Origin: Methylosinus sp. Ce-a6
Lineage (GTDB): Bacteria; Pseudomonadota; Alphaproteobacteria; Rhizobiales; Beijerinckiaceae
DNA length: 64,000 nucleotides
Direction of reading: 5' to 3'
Assembly: GCF_009811655.1 (NCBI RefSeq)
Contig: NZ_BGJX01000004.1
Coordinates: 155,389-219,388, forward strand
The notes below the pieces were generated by a model. That model had not been told where the DNA came from, ran no database searches, and saw only the letters and a program-made list of their open reading frames with translations. Numbering within the stretch: position 1 is the first letter of the stretch; each line of letters opens with the position of its first letter. Shown in pieces: positions 15,850 through 23,785 of the stretch. The position numbers were made by a program, and so were the translations under genes.

Positions 15850-16746
15850 ATGTATCGCTCGATCGCCCTCGCTCTGCTTTTCTGCCTCTCCTGCGGCGTC
15901 GCCATGGCGCGCGCGCCGCTCGTGCTGTTCACGGATTTCGGGACGGCGGACGGCGCCGTCGCGGCGATGAAGGGGGTCGCCTATTCCATCTTGCAGGATC
16001 TGCTGGTCGCCGACCTCAGCCATGACGACCCGGGAAGCATTTTCGCCGGCGCCTATCGTCTCTATCAGGCCGAGCCCTATTGGCCGAAAGGATCGGTGTT
16101 CGTCGCCGTCGTCGATCCGGGAGTCGGAACGGGGAGGCTCGCCATCGCGCTGGAGACGCTGAGCGGGCGCTTTTTTTTCGCGCCCAATAATGGGCTGCTC
16201 ACATTCGTCGCCGAGCGCGAGGGCGTGAAGGAGCTGCGCGAGATCGACGAGAGCGTGAACCGCAGGCCCGGCTCCGAAGAGTCGCACACTTTTCACGGCC
16301 GCGACATTTTCGTCTACGCCGGCGCGCGACTGGCCGCGGGCGTTCAATCCTTCGAGCAGATCGGACGCAAGCTGTCGCCGGAGGCGCTGATCGCCATTCC
16401 CTATCGCGCCGCCGAACGCCGAGGCGATGCGGTCGTCGGCGTTATTCCCGTGCTCGACGCGCATTTCGGGAATGTCTGGTCGAACATTCCGAAAGCCCTG
16501 TTCGATGAATTGAAGGTCGCGCTCGGCGACAATGTCCGAGTGCGAATCCGTCATGGCGATCGGCTCGTCGCCGATCTCGTCGCGCCCTATCGGCGCACTT
16601 TCGGCGATGCGCCACAGGGGCGGCCGCTCGTCTATGTCAACAGCCTCTTCGACATGGCCGTCGCGCTCAATCTCGCGGATTTCGCCAAGAGCTATGGCGT
16701 CGAATCCGGCCCCGACTGGACGATCGACCTCGCGCGCGAACCCTAG
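15850..16746 (+). CDS. S-adenosyl-L-methionine hydroxide adenosyltransferase (DUF62) with signal peptide
   Basis: A 298-residue member of the fluorinase/chlorinase/DUF62 family, which splits S-adenosylmethionine into adenosine and methionine using activated water. Visible motifs are LFTDFGTADG (26-35), VVDPGVGTGR (87-96), APNNGLLT (111-118) and TFHGRDIF (147-154). The Asp89, Arg96 and His149 positions fit the catalytic Asp-Arg-His triad of the hydroxide-using members. The unusual point is an N-terminal Sec signal (MYRSIALALLFCLSCG ending AMARA, cleavage near residue 22), which would place the enzyme in the periplasm where S-adenosylmethionine is not expected. It ends in a palindrome-rich convergent region. 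Confidence 0.87.
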   Translation: MYRSIALALLFCLSCGVAMARAPLVLFTDFGTADGAVAAMKGVAYSILQDLLVADLSHDDPGSIFAGAYRLYQAEPYWPKGSVFVAVVDPGVGTGRLAIALETLSGRFFFAPNNGLLTFVAEREGVKELREIDESVNRRPGSEESHTFHGRDIFVYAGARLAAGVQSFEQIGRKLSPEALIAIPYRAAERRGDAVVGVIPVLDAHFGNVWSNIPKALFDELKVALGDNVRVRIRHGDRLVADLVAPYRRTFGDAPQGRPLVYVNSLFDMAVALNLADFAKSYGVESGPDWTIDLAREP

Positions 16747-16877
16747 GAGCGCATTCGGACAAATCATGTCCGAATGCGCTCGATGGGAACTGACAGCGCC
16801 ACAAAAGAAACGCCGGACGCATGTCGGCGTCCGGCGCTGTGACGTTTCGAGACGCCCGACCAGGAGACGGTCGGGCG
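16747..16877. terminator. Three consecutive hairpins between converging genes
   Basis: Three perfect or near-perfect inverted repeats sit between the + strand DUF62 gene and the - strand DUF1501 gene: 15-base arms 16747-16761/16767-16781, 10-base arms 16811-16820/16827-16836, and 9-base arms 16853-16861/16869-16877. No strong T-run follows any of them. They probably act as a bidirectional transcription stop or protect mRNA ends; the first resembles other palindromes in this window. Confidence 0.5.
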
Positions 16878-16905
16878 CCTTATCGCTTTCGATCGCCAAT
16901 CGCCA

Positions 16906-18354
16906 TCAAGCGAGGAGGTCGCCGACGACCTTTCCATAGACGACCGTCGGGCGCTCGGCGCGACCGGCGCGCAGATAGACCGTCTTCAAATGATCGAGGC
17001 CGAGCAACTGAAGCACGGTCGCATGGAGATCATAAGTGTCGACCGGATTCTCGACCGTCTTGAGGCCGATCTCGTCGGTGGCGCCATAGGTGAGGCCGTG
17101 CTTGAGCCCCCCGCCCGCGAGCCATTGCGTATAGCCCCAGGGATTATGGTCGCGGCCATCGCCGCTCTGGCCGTAGGAAGTGCGGCCGAACTCCGACGTC
17201 CACACGACGAGCGTCTCATCCAGCAACCCACGCGCCGCGAGATCGGCGAGGAGACCCGCGATCGGCTTGTCGACCGCGCGCGTATTGGCGGCATGATTCT
17301 CCTCGAGCTTGCGATGCGCGTCCCAATTCTTGTTGTCCTCATTGATGCTGTCGACGGGACCGGAGACGACTTGAATGAAGCGCACGCCGCGTTCGACCAG
17401 ACGACGCGCGCGCAGCAGCGCCGTGCCGTAGTCCTTGGTGGCGTCATTGTCGAGGCCGTAGAGCGCCTTGGTGGCCGCGGTTTCCTTGCCGAGATCGACC
17501 GCCTCCGGCGCCGATGTCTCCATGCGATAGGCGAGCTCATAGGAGCGTGTGCGCGCCTGAAGCTCGGTGTCTGCGGGAAGCTCGGAGGATTTGTGCTCGT
17601 TGAGCTTGCGCAGCAGATCGAGATTGTCGCGCTGCTGGGCGGCCGCGACGAGCTCCGGCTTGTCGAGATTGAGAATAGGCGAAGCGCCGGGACGGAAGGC
17701 CGTGCCCTGAAAGACCGCCGGCAGGAAGCCGGAGCTCCAATTCACCGAGCCGCCGCGCGGCTCCCGCTTGCCGCTATAGAGCACGACGTAAGGCGGCAGA
17801 TCCGGATTGGCCGAGCCGAGCGCATAAGTGATCCAGGCGCCGAGCGACGGACGGCCGGGAGTCACATCGCCGGTGTTGAGCTTGAGGATCGAAATGTCAT
17901 GCGTCGCGCCGACCGTGACGCTCGATTTGATGAAAGTGATCTTGTCGCCGTGCTCGGCGAGATTGGGCAGAAGGTCGGAGAACCAGGCGCCGCTCTGACC
18001 ATGTTGCTTCCACGTTCGCTTGGATGCGAAGAGCTTGCCGGCGCCGCCGGAGGTCGTGACCTGGAGACCTTTGAGGAAGGACTCCGGAACCTCCTGACCG
18101 GCGAGGCGGACGAGCACGGGCTTGTAATCATAGAGGTCGAGCGTGCTCGGCGCTCCGTCCATATGCAGCCAGATGACCGATTTCACCTTGGCCGCGAAAT
18201 GCGGCTCCTTCTTGGCGAGCGGATCGACGAAGGTCGCCGCGGCTTGCGCGAGCGGAACCGAAAATACGCCGCCGCCGGGCATGAAGCCATTCAGCGCCAA
18301 TCCGCCGAAGCCATATCCGGCGTTGACCAGCCATTCTCGACGCGTCTTGCTCAT
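16906..18354 (-). CDS. DUF1501 family secreted protein
   Basis: A 482-residue protein with a twin-arginine signal (TRREWLVNAGYGFGGLALNG, residues 4-23) and an alkaline-phosphatase/sulfatase-like fold typical of DUF1501. It contains VIWLHMDGAPSTLDLYDYKP near the N terminus, VVWTSEFGRTSYGQSGDGRDHNP (split here at about 380-402), and a C-terminal HATVLQLLGLDH. DUF1501 genes usually sit next to a DUF1549/DUF1553 gene, as here (36-base gap, same strand). Most known members are in Planctomycetes; function is not established. Folded export by Tat suggests a bound cofactor or metal. Confidence 0.87.
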   Translation of the reverse strand: MSKTRREWLVNAGYGFGGLALNGFMPGGGVFSVPLAQAAATFVDPLAKKEPHFAAKVKSVIWLHMDGAPSTLDLYDYKPVLVRLAGQEVPESFLKGLQVTTSGGAGKLFASKRTWKQHGQSGAWFSDLLPNLAEHGDKITFIKSSVTVGATHDISILKLNTGDVTPGRPSLGAWITYALGSANPDLPPYVVLYSGKREPRGGSVNWSSGFLPAVFQGTAFRPGASPILNLDKPELVAAAQQRDNLDLLRKLNEHKSSELPADTELQARTRSYELAYRMETSAPEAVDLGKETAATKALYGLDNDATKDYGTALLRARRLVERGVRFIQVVSGPVDSINEDNKNWDAHRKLEENHAANTRAVDKPIAGLLADLAARGLLDETLVVWTSEFGRTSYGQSGDGRDHNPWGYTQWLAGGGLKHGLTYGATDEIGLKTVENPVDTYDLHATVLQLLGLDHLKTVYLRAGRAERPTVVYGKVVGDLLA

Positions 18355-18390
18355 GATGACAGTCCTTTCCTCGCAAAAGTCACGATTTTT

Positions 18391-20709
18391 TTAGAAGCGG
18401 TAGATGAACTCGTTGGAATTGGCGACCGTATGGACGAGATCGACGAAGGCCGAAGCGCGAATAGGATCGGTCGTCTCGACATCCCTGCCGATCGGAACGG
18501 CGATCGAGAACTTCCCGTCCGACGCTCTGCTCGCAATCAGCTTCTCATGCTCGTCGAGGAAGTCTTTCAGGATCGATCTCTCATAGGCGTCGGGATCGCG
18601 GGCGAACAAAATCTGATAGAGCCGATCGATGCGCGCGCCCTCGTCCGCTCCGGCTTCGCGGATCACGCGGCCGGCGAGCGTCTGAGACCATTGGAACACG
18701 AGGTCATTGTTGACGAGAGTGAGCGCCTGCAGCGGCGTGGTGGTGACGTCGCGCTTGCTGTGCGCCTGTTGCGTGTTGTTGAGGTCGAAGGTCTCGAGCA
18801 GCGGATAGGGAACGCTGCGCCGCGCGAAGATATAGAGGCTGCGCCGATTGATCTCATGCGGATCGCTCGACGCCTCCCAGGCCGGGCCGACATTGAGATT
18901 GGCGGGCAGCGGCGGAAACACGGCGGGGCCGCCGATCGCCGATTCGAGACGTCCCGAGGCGAGCAGGAAGGAATCGCGAATCTGCTCCGCGTCGAGGCGC
19001 TTGCGCGGAAAGACGGCGAGCAGCTTGTTCTCCGGATCGGCGGCCGCGACATCCTCGCGATGCGCCGACGATTGCCGATAGACGCTCGACAAGAGAATCT
19101 GGCGATGCAGCTTCTTTATGCTCCAGCCGCCATGCACGAAATAATCGGCGAGATAGTCGAGCAGCTCTGGATTGGTCGGCTTGTCGCCGGCCTTGCCGAA
19201 ATCGCTGACGGTGCCGACGATCCCCTTGCCGAAATATTCGTTCCACACGCGATTCACGAAGACGCGCGCCGTCAGAGGATTGGTCGGGCCGACGAGCCAA
19301 TTCGCGAGCGCGGCGCGCCGGCCGGACGAGGTGGCGGTCGGCGCGATGGCCGGCGTCTCGCTATTCGCGAAAGCCTCCGGGAAGGCCGGCTGCACTTCAT
19401 CGAGCGGACGTTCGCGATTTCCGCCGAACAAGACATAGGTCGGCGGAGAGTCCGAATGTCCGAGCTCGGTCGCCGCGGTGAATGTGTTCGCCCCGCGCGC
19501 CGGCTTCAGCTTCTCGAATTTCTTCAATTCATCCGTCAGCTTCCGATATTCGTTCCATCTCGCGACAACTTCCGGCGAGTGGTCCGGGTTCTGCGTGTCA
19601 TTTGCGACCTCGCGCAGATAATTCGCCAGAGCCTGTTGGTCGGCGACCGTGTCGACGCGATAATTCACCCATCGGTCGAGCGCATTCCACTCGCTCTTCG
19701 GCTTGAAGATCGACGCGCGACCATCTGGATTGTAGCGCTCTTTGTAAAAAGAGGTGGCTTTCTCCCGGATCTGCTCGATGATCGCCTTCTGCTTGTCGAG
19801 AATATCCTTCGCCGCCGTCTCGTATTTGGCGAGCGCCTTCTCGTATTGGAGCTCCTGCTCGCCTTTGGCGGAAGGAATTTTCTCATCGAAGGCGGTATTG
19901 GCGAAAAAGGCCTGGAAAGAGAAATAGTCCTTCTGGGTGATCTTGTCCGACTTGTGATTGTGGCAGCGAGCGCAGCCGATCGTCGCGCCGAGAATCGCCG
20001 TGCCGATCGTATCGGCGATATCCGTCGTGATCTGATATTTTCTGCCGAGGAGGTCGCGGGCGTTGGGATTATCCGTATAGCTCGCGAGGAAGCCGGTCGC
20101 GACCAGCGCCTTCTGATCGCCGGGCGCGATCTCGTCGGCGGCGATCTGCTCCTGGATGAAGCGCGAATAGGGCTTGTCCTGGTTGAAGGCGTCGACGACA
20201 TAGTCGCGATAGCGGAAGAAATTGGGCCGCGTCACATCGCCCTGGAAGCCCGCGCTGTCCGCATAGCGCGCGAGATCGAGCCAGCGGCGCGCCTGCCGCT
20301 CGCCGTAACGGGGCGAAGCGAGCAGCCTGTCGACGAGCTTCTCATAGGCGTCCGGCGCGGCGTCGTTCACGAAAGCCGCGACATCCTCGGGTTCGGGTAT
20401 GAGGCCCCAAACGTCCAATGTCGCGCGGCGAATGAAGGCGGCGCGATCGGCGTCCGGCGAGGGAGCGAGCTTGGCGGCTTCAATCTTCGCCAGAATGAAT
20501 GCGTCGATCGGCGAACGCGCCCATAATTTATGCGCGACCTCCGGGATCTCCGGGCGGCGCACAGGCTGATAGGCCCAGTGCGGGCGCGAACTGCTGGAAG
20601 ATCGCGCGGGCGACTCCGTCGGCTTGACGTCTTCCGCGACGGCGATGGCGTGCCAGGAGGCGCCGAGCGACAGCGCCAAGATCACTCGTTTCAAAGACTT
20701 TTTCATCAA
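18391..20709 (-). CDS. DUF1549/DUF1553 secreted protein with a CxxCH motif
   Basis: A 772-residue protein with a Sec signal (KKSLKRVILALSLGASWHAIAVA, residues 3-25). The DUF1549 half includes PIDAFILAKIE, FIRRATLDVWGLIP, YGERQARRWLDLARYADS, and a CARCH motif (Cys246, Cys249, His250) followed by NHKSD, which could bind c-type haem. The DUF1553 half contains RRAALANWLVGPTNPLTARVFVNR and QQAHSKRDVTTTPLQALTLVNN. This two-domain arrangement paired with DUF1501 is a Planctomycete hallmark, where the pair is suspected of a role in degrading complex substrates. It is the first gene of a two-gene minus-strand unit. Confidence 0.87.
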   Translation of the reverse strand: MMKKSLKRVILALSLGASWHAIAVAEDVKPTESPARSSSSSRPHWAYQPVRRPEIPEVAHKLWARSPIDAFILAKIEAAKLAPSPDADRAAFIRRATLDVWGLIPEPEDVAAFVNDAAPDAYEKLVDRLLASPRYGERQARRWLDLARYADSAGFQGDVTRPNFFRYRDYVVDAFNQDKPYSRFIQEQIAADEIAPGDQKALVATGFLASYTDNPNARDLLGRKYQITTDIADTIGTAILGATIGCARCHNHKSDKITQKDYFSFQAFFANTAFDEKIPSAKGEQELQYEKALAKYETAAKDILDKQKAIIEQIREKATSFYKERYNPDGRASIFKPKSEWNALDRWVNYRVDTVADQQALANYLREVANDTQNPDHSPEVVARWNEYRKLTDELKKFEKLKPARGANTFTAATELGHSDSPPTYVLFGGNRERPLDEVQPAFPEAFANSETPAIAPTATSSGRRAALANWLVGPTNPLTARVFVNRVWNEYFGKGIVGTVSDFGKAGDKPTNPELLDYLADYFVHGGWSIKKLHRQILLSSVYRQSSAHREDVAAADPENKLLAVFPRKRLDAEQIRDSFLLASGRLESAIGGPAVFPPLPANLNVGPAWEASSDPHEINRRSLYIFARRSVPYPLLETFDLNNTQQAHSKRDVTTTPLQALTLVNNDLVFQWSQTLAGRVIREAGADEGARIDRLYQILFARDPDAYERSILKDFLDEHEKLIASRASDGKFSIAVPIGRDVETTDPIRASAFVDLVHTVANSNEFIYRF

Positions 20710-21210
20710 GACGTCCCCAGCGGTAGAGAACGGGCGCCGATTTGGCCTTGGACCAATGATGGCCGCGCCGGCTCCGACCTATTAATTTCCTACTATATAA
20801 CTATGATTATAGCAAGTCCGCTTTCGCTGCCCCGAGCCGCGTTCATGCGCGACGCGGTTTTCGATCTTCAGAAAAAAGATCGGCATAAAGCCAATATAAA
20901 GGCCATTTTTGGAGAATCTGCCGACGATGCCCGCTTGCCGACGCGGCGATGGAATGCGCGGGACAGTTGCTTGCTTAGTCGCGTTATATCAATGTTATCG
21001 ACCTATAAAATCGATTTTTGTGTCGATCGCGGCAGTTCCGCTTCTCATCGCCCAAGGAGCATAGGCTCGAATGGATCCCGGCTGTTACGCCTTCGACGAG
21101 AAATTCTGGTCTGTTGGCGCAATGATTTCGGCTCGGACGCTGCGCGCTGGCGCCGCCGGCGTCGATGTTCTCGAAGCGGCCTTCGTTTGAGCCGCGGCGC
21201 CCCTGGCGCT
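20710..21210. other. 501-base intergenic region upstream of the DUF1549 gene
   Basis: There is no convincing gene here. The region lies between the end of cpdB and the start of the DUF1549 gene, both on the minus strand. It is much richer in A and T than its neighbours around 20781-20812 and 20868-20912. It holds a likely minus-strand promoter (separate entry) and a weak GATCTT/AAGATC hairpin near 20863-20881. Confidence 0.55.
20806..20814 (-). promoter_or_regulatory. Candidate extended -10 promoter for the DUF1549-DUF1501 unit
   Basis: On the minus strand the bases read TGCTATAAT, a perfect TATAAT with the extended -10 TGn element. They lie about 97 bases upstream of the ATG at 20709 in an unusually AT-rich pocket. 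No good -35 box was found at the expected distance, which is acceptable for extended -10 promoters. Confidence 0.38.
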
Positions 21211-23124
21211 TCAGGTAAGATCGTATTCGTAGCGCGCGTAGCCCGCCTCCTCGCGCGTCGTGGCGCGCAGGCCGGAGGCCTCGGCAAGACGGCGGGTGGC
21301 CGCCGGCGCAGCATCGAAGGCGACAGTCACGCGCCGGCCGAGCGGGGCGAAGGACCAAGGCCTCGCATCGGGGATGGCGCCGCCCCGGCGCAGGAAGCGC
21401 TCGATGGCGTCGCGATTGGAGTCCGGCGCGCGCAGCACGATATTTCGTCCATCGAGACCGGGAAATTTTCCGCCGCCGTCGGCGCGGTAATTGTTCGTCA
21501 CGACGATGAACTCCTGCGCAGGGTCGATCGCGCGGCCGTCGTGACGCAGATCGACGATGCGCGCGGCGTCGGAGGACAGGAGACTGCCGTTCGAATCGTA
21601 GCGCGCCGGCGCCGAGACGTCGATGCGGTAATCGAGGCCGGCGATGACGTCGAAATGATAGGAAGGCGTGCGGCGATCGATCAGAAGCTGCGGTCCCGCC
21701 GCATCGCGATCGACGCGCAGGAATACACGCGCCGCGCATTCCAGCCATTCACGCAGCTGCGCGCCGGTCACGCGCACGGCGACGAGCGTGTTGGGATAGG
21801 GGTAGATGTCGGCGACATGACGCAGCGCCACGGCGCCGGCGTCGAGATCGATATAGGCGTCGGGCGTGTAGCCCGCGCGAAACGGCGCGACGGCGGACAG
21901 CAGCGGAAGCTTCGCATGTGGCGTGCCTTCGAGCAGCGGGCGCGCATAGGCGATCTGCGCCGCATTGACGAGCGCGCCGACTGGATCGATCCCGATCCAG
22001 ACGAAATAGGAAAAGAGCGGCCTCGCGATCTCGCCGATCGGCTCGTCGACCCAGCGTCGCGTCGCTTCGTGCTCCGGCGCGACGATTGTCGCGAAGGTGG
22101 GATCGGCGTCGGCGAGCGCGACGATTTTTCCGGCCTCCCGCTTGTAGATCGGCCGCGCTTCCGTCTCGAATCGGTCGATGGTCCAACGGTCCCCGTCCCG
22201 CGCCAGCGTGAGATCGACGACGCCGAGATGGCTGCCCCAGAACCCCGGCATCACCGCCGGAATCCCCGCGAGCGTCCCGCGCTCGGCGTCGACGCCCTCG
22301 ACGCCGGCGTAATCGGGTCCGGGAAAAACGCGATGGGCGTGCCCCATCATGATCGCGTCGACGCCGGGAATGGCGGCGATCTGAAGACAGGCGTTCTCGG
22401 CGCCGGCCGCGGCGCGGGCGTCGATCCCGGAATGGCAGAGCGCGACCAGAACATCGCATTGCGCGCGCAGAATGGGCACATATCGACGCGCCGCGGCGAC
22501 CATGTCGCCACAGCGCAGGCGGCCATCGAGATGGGCTTTGTCCCAGATCATGATCTGCGGCGGCGCGAAGCCGATGACGCCGATCCGCAGCTTGCGCGAA
22601 ACGCCGCCGTCATCCAGGAACTCCCGCGTGAGAACATGGAAGGGCGGCAGAAAGGCCGCGCCGTCGGCGCGTTCGATATTGGCGCCGACATAAGGGAAGG
22701 CGGCGCCTGCGAGCGCGCGCTCCAGGAACGCCAATCCGAAGTTGAATTCGTGATTGCCCGGCGTCGCCGCGTCATAGCCCATGCGATTCATCGCACGGAA
22801 CATCGGATGCGACGCCCCCGGGGCGAGCCCGCCGTCGCGCGCCACATAATCGCCGAGCGGGCTGCCCTGAAGAAGATCGCCATTGTCGAAGAGCAACGCA
22901 TTTTGCGCTTGCGTGCGCGCCGTCGCGACGAGGCTCGCGATTCTGTTCAGCCCGACGGTCGGGTCGGGACGCGCGTGATAATAGTCCCAGTCCAGCACGA
23001 ACATGTGCAGGTCTGAGGTCTCCAGCAGGCGCAGATCGACGCGCGGCGCGGCGCGCGCAATGGTCGGAAAGCCCGCGGCGAGCGCGGCGCCGCCGACGAG
23101 TAGCTCGCGTCGCGTGATCGACAT
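21211..23124 (-). CDS. cpdB: 2',3'-cyclic-nucleotide 2'-phosphodiesterase/3'-nucleotidase (CpdB-like)
   Basis: A 637-residue periplasmic enzyme with a Tat signal (SITRRELLVGGAALAAGF, residues 2-19). The calcineurin-like metal site is seen in LETSDLHMF, FDNGDLLQGSPLGDY, TPGNHEFNFGL and MGHAHRVFPG. The C-terminal 5'-nucleotidase domain carries DVIAGLDYRIDVS and FIVVTNNYRADGGG, typical of CpdB. It hydrolyses 2',3'-cyclic nucleotides and then 3'-nucleotides, releasing nucleoside and phosphate. It is the last gene of a minus-strand operon after exbB (47-base gap), suggesting that nucleotide products are brought in or processed together with the TonB receptor of this operon. Confidence 0.88.
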   Translation of the reverse strand: MSITRRELLVGGAALAAGFPTIARAAPRVDLRLLETSDLHMFVLDWDYYHARPDPTVGLNRIASLVATARTQAQNALLFDNGDLLQGSPLGDYVARDGGLAPGASHPMFRAMNRMGYDAATPGNHEFNFGLAFLERALAGAAFPYVGANIERADGAAFLPPFHVLTREFLDDGGVSRKLRIGVIGFAPPQIMIWDKAHLDGRLRCGDMVAAARRYVPILRAQCDVLVALCHSGIDARAAAGAENACLQIAAIPGVDAIMMGHAHRVFPGPDYAGVEGVDAERGTLAGIPAVMPGFWGSHLGVVDLTLARDGDRWTIDRFETEARPIYKREAGKIVALADADPTFATIVAPEHEATRRWVDEPIGEIARPLFSYFVWIGIDPVGALVNAAQIAYARPLLEGTPHAKLPLLSAVAPFRAGYTPDAYIDLDAGAVALRHVADIYPYPNTLVAVRVTGAQLREWLECAARVFLRVDRDAAGPQLLIDRRTPSYHFDVIAGLDYRIDVSAPARYDSNGSLLSSDAARIVDLRHDGRAIDPAQEFIVVTNNYRADGGGKFPGLDGRNIVLRAPDSNRDAIERFLRRGGAIPDARPWSFAPLGRRVTVAFDAAPAATRRLAEASGLRATTREEAGYARYEYDLT

Positions 23125-23171
23125 AGGCCGTTCCCCCCCTCTCGTGCTTTCTCTCTCGGGCTTCGGCGGTC

Positions 23172-23783
23172 CTATTCGGCCGCGGCCGGCAGCCGGTCGC
23201 GCGTCGCGGCGAGCAACACGCTCTTGAAGCCGTCGATGATGACGTCCGCTTGGCGATGCAGAAGATTATGCGCGATGAGTCCGACCAGCGCCGTGCCGAT
23301 GCCGACCGCCGTGGCGACGAGCGCGGCGGCGATGCCGCGGCTCACCGCCGCCGGATCGGAAACGCCGCCCGACGACAGAGCGTTGAACGTGTCCATGATG
23401 CCGAGGATGGTGCCGAGCAGGCCGAGCAGCGGCGCCGCGGTGACGATGGTGTCGAGAATCCACAGGCGCGCGCTGACCTTGGCGTCGACGCGGATGAACA
23501 GCGCCGAGGAGAGATCCTCGACGCGGGCGCGCGTGCAGCCGGGCTCGTTCTGCGCGGCGACATATTCGGCGAAGCTGCGGCTCAGCTCGTCGGCGCCGAA
23601 AGGCTTCGGCGTCGTCGAGGTTCCGAGCGCATGGGCTTCGATCGCGGCGCTGATCCTGCGAGAGCGCAACGTCAGCAAAGCGTAATAGACGAGCCGCTCG
23701 ATGAGCACGAAGGCGAGCAGAACGAGACATGCATAGAGTATGTCGATGCAGATCTCGTGAAAGAAAGCGTGATCGATCGGCAT
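23172..23783 (-). CDS. exbB: ExbB/TolQ-type proton channel subunit
   Basis: A 203-residue inner-membrane protein with an N-terminal helix (about 12-36), a cytoplasmic stretch, and two C-terminal helices. It contains the MotA/TolQ/ExbB signature APLLGLLGTILGIMDTF (about 123-139) and ALVATAVGIGTALVGLIAHN (about 154-173). With ExbD it converts the proton gradient into motion of TonB. It begins 2 bases after the receptor stop, in the operon exbD-tonB-receptor-exbB-cpdB. Splitting exbB from exbD by tonB and the receptor is unusual. Confidence 0.9.
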   Translation of the reverse strand: MPIDHAFFHEICIDILYACLVLLAFVLIERLVYYALLTLRSRRISAAIEAHALGTSTTPKPFGADELSRSFAEYVAAQNEPGCTRARVEDLSSALFIRVDAKVSARLWILDTIVTAAPLLGLLGTILGIMDTFNALSSGGVSDPAAVSRGIAAALVATAVGIGTALVGLIAHNLLHRQADVIIDGFKSVLLAATRDRLPAAAE

Positions 23784-23785
23784 GG

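Noticed and set aside
16990..20526. 1178-codon plus-strand open frame opposite the DUF1501 and DUF1549 genes
   Set aside because: Very long but Arg/Glu/Ile-rich with no motif; the minus-strand proteins have signal peptides and conserved motifs.
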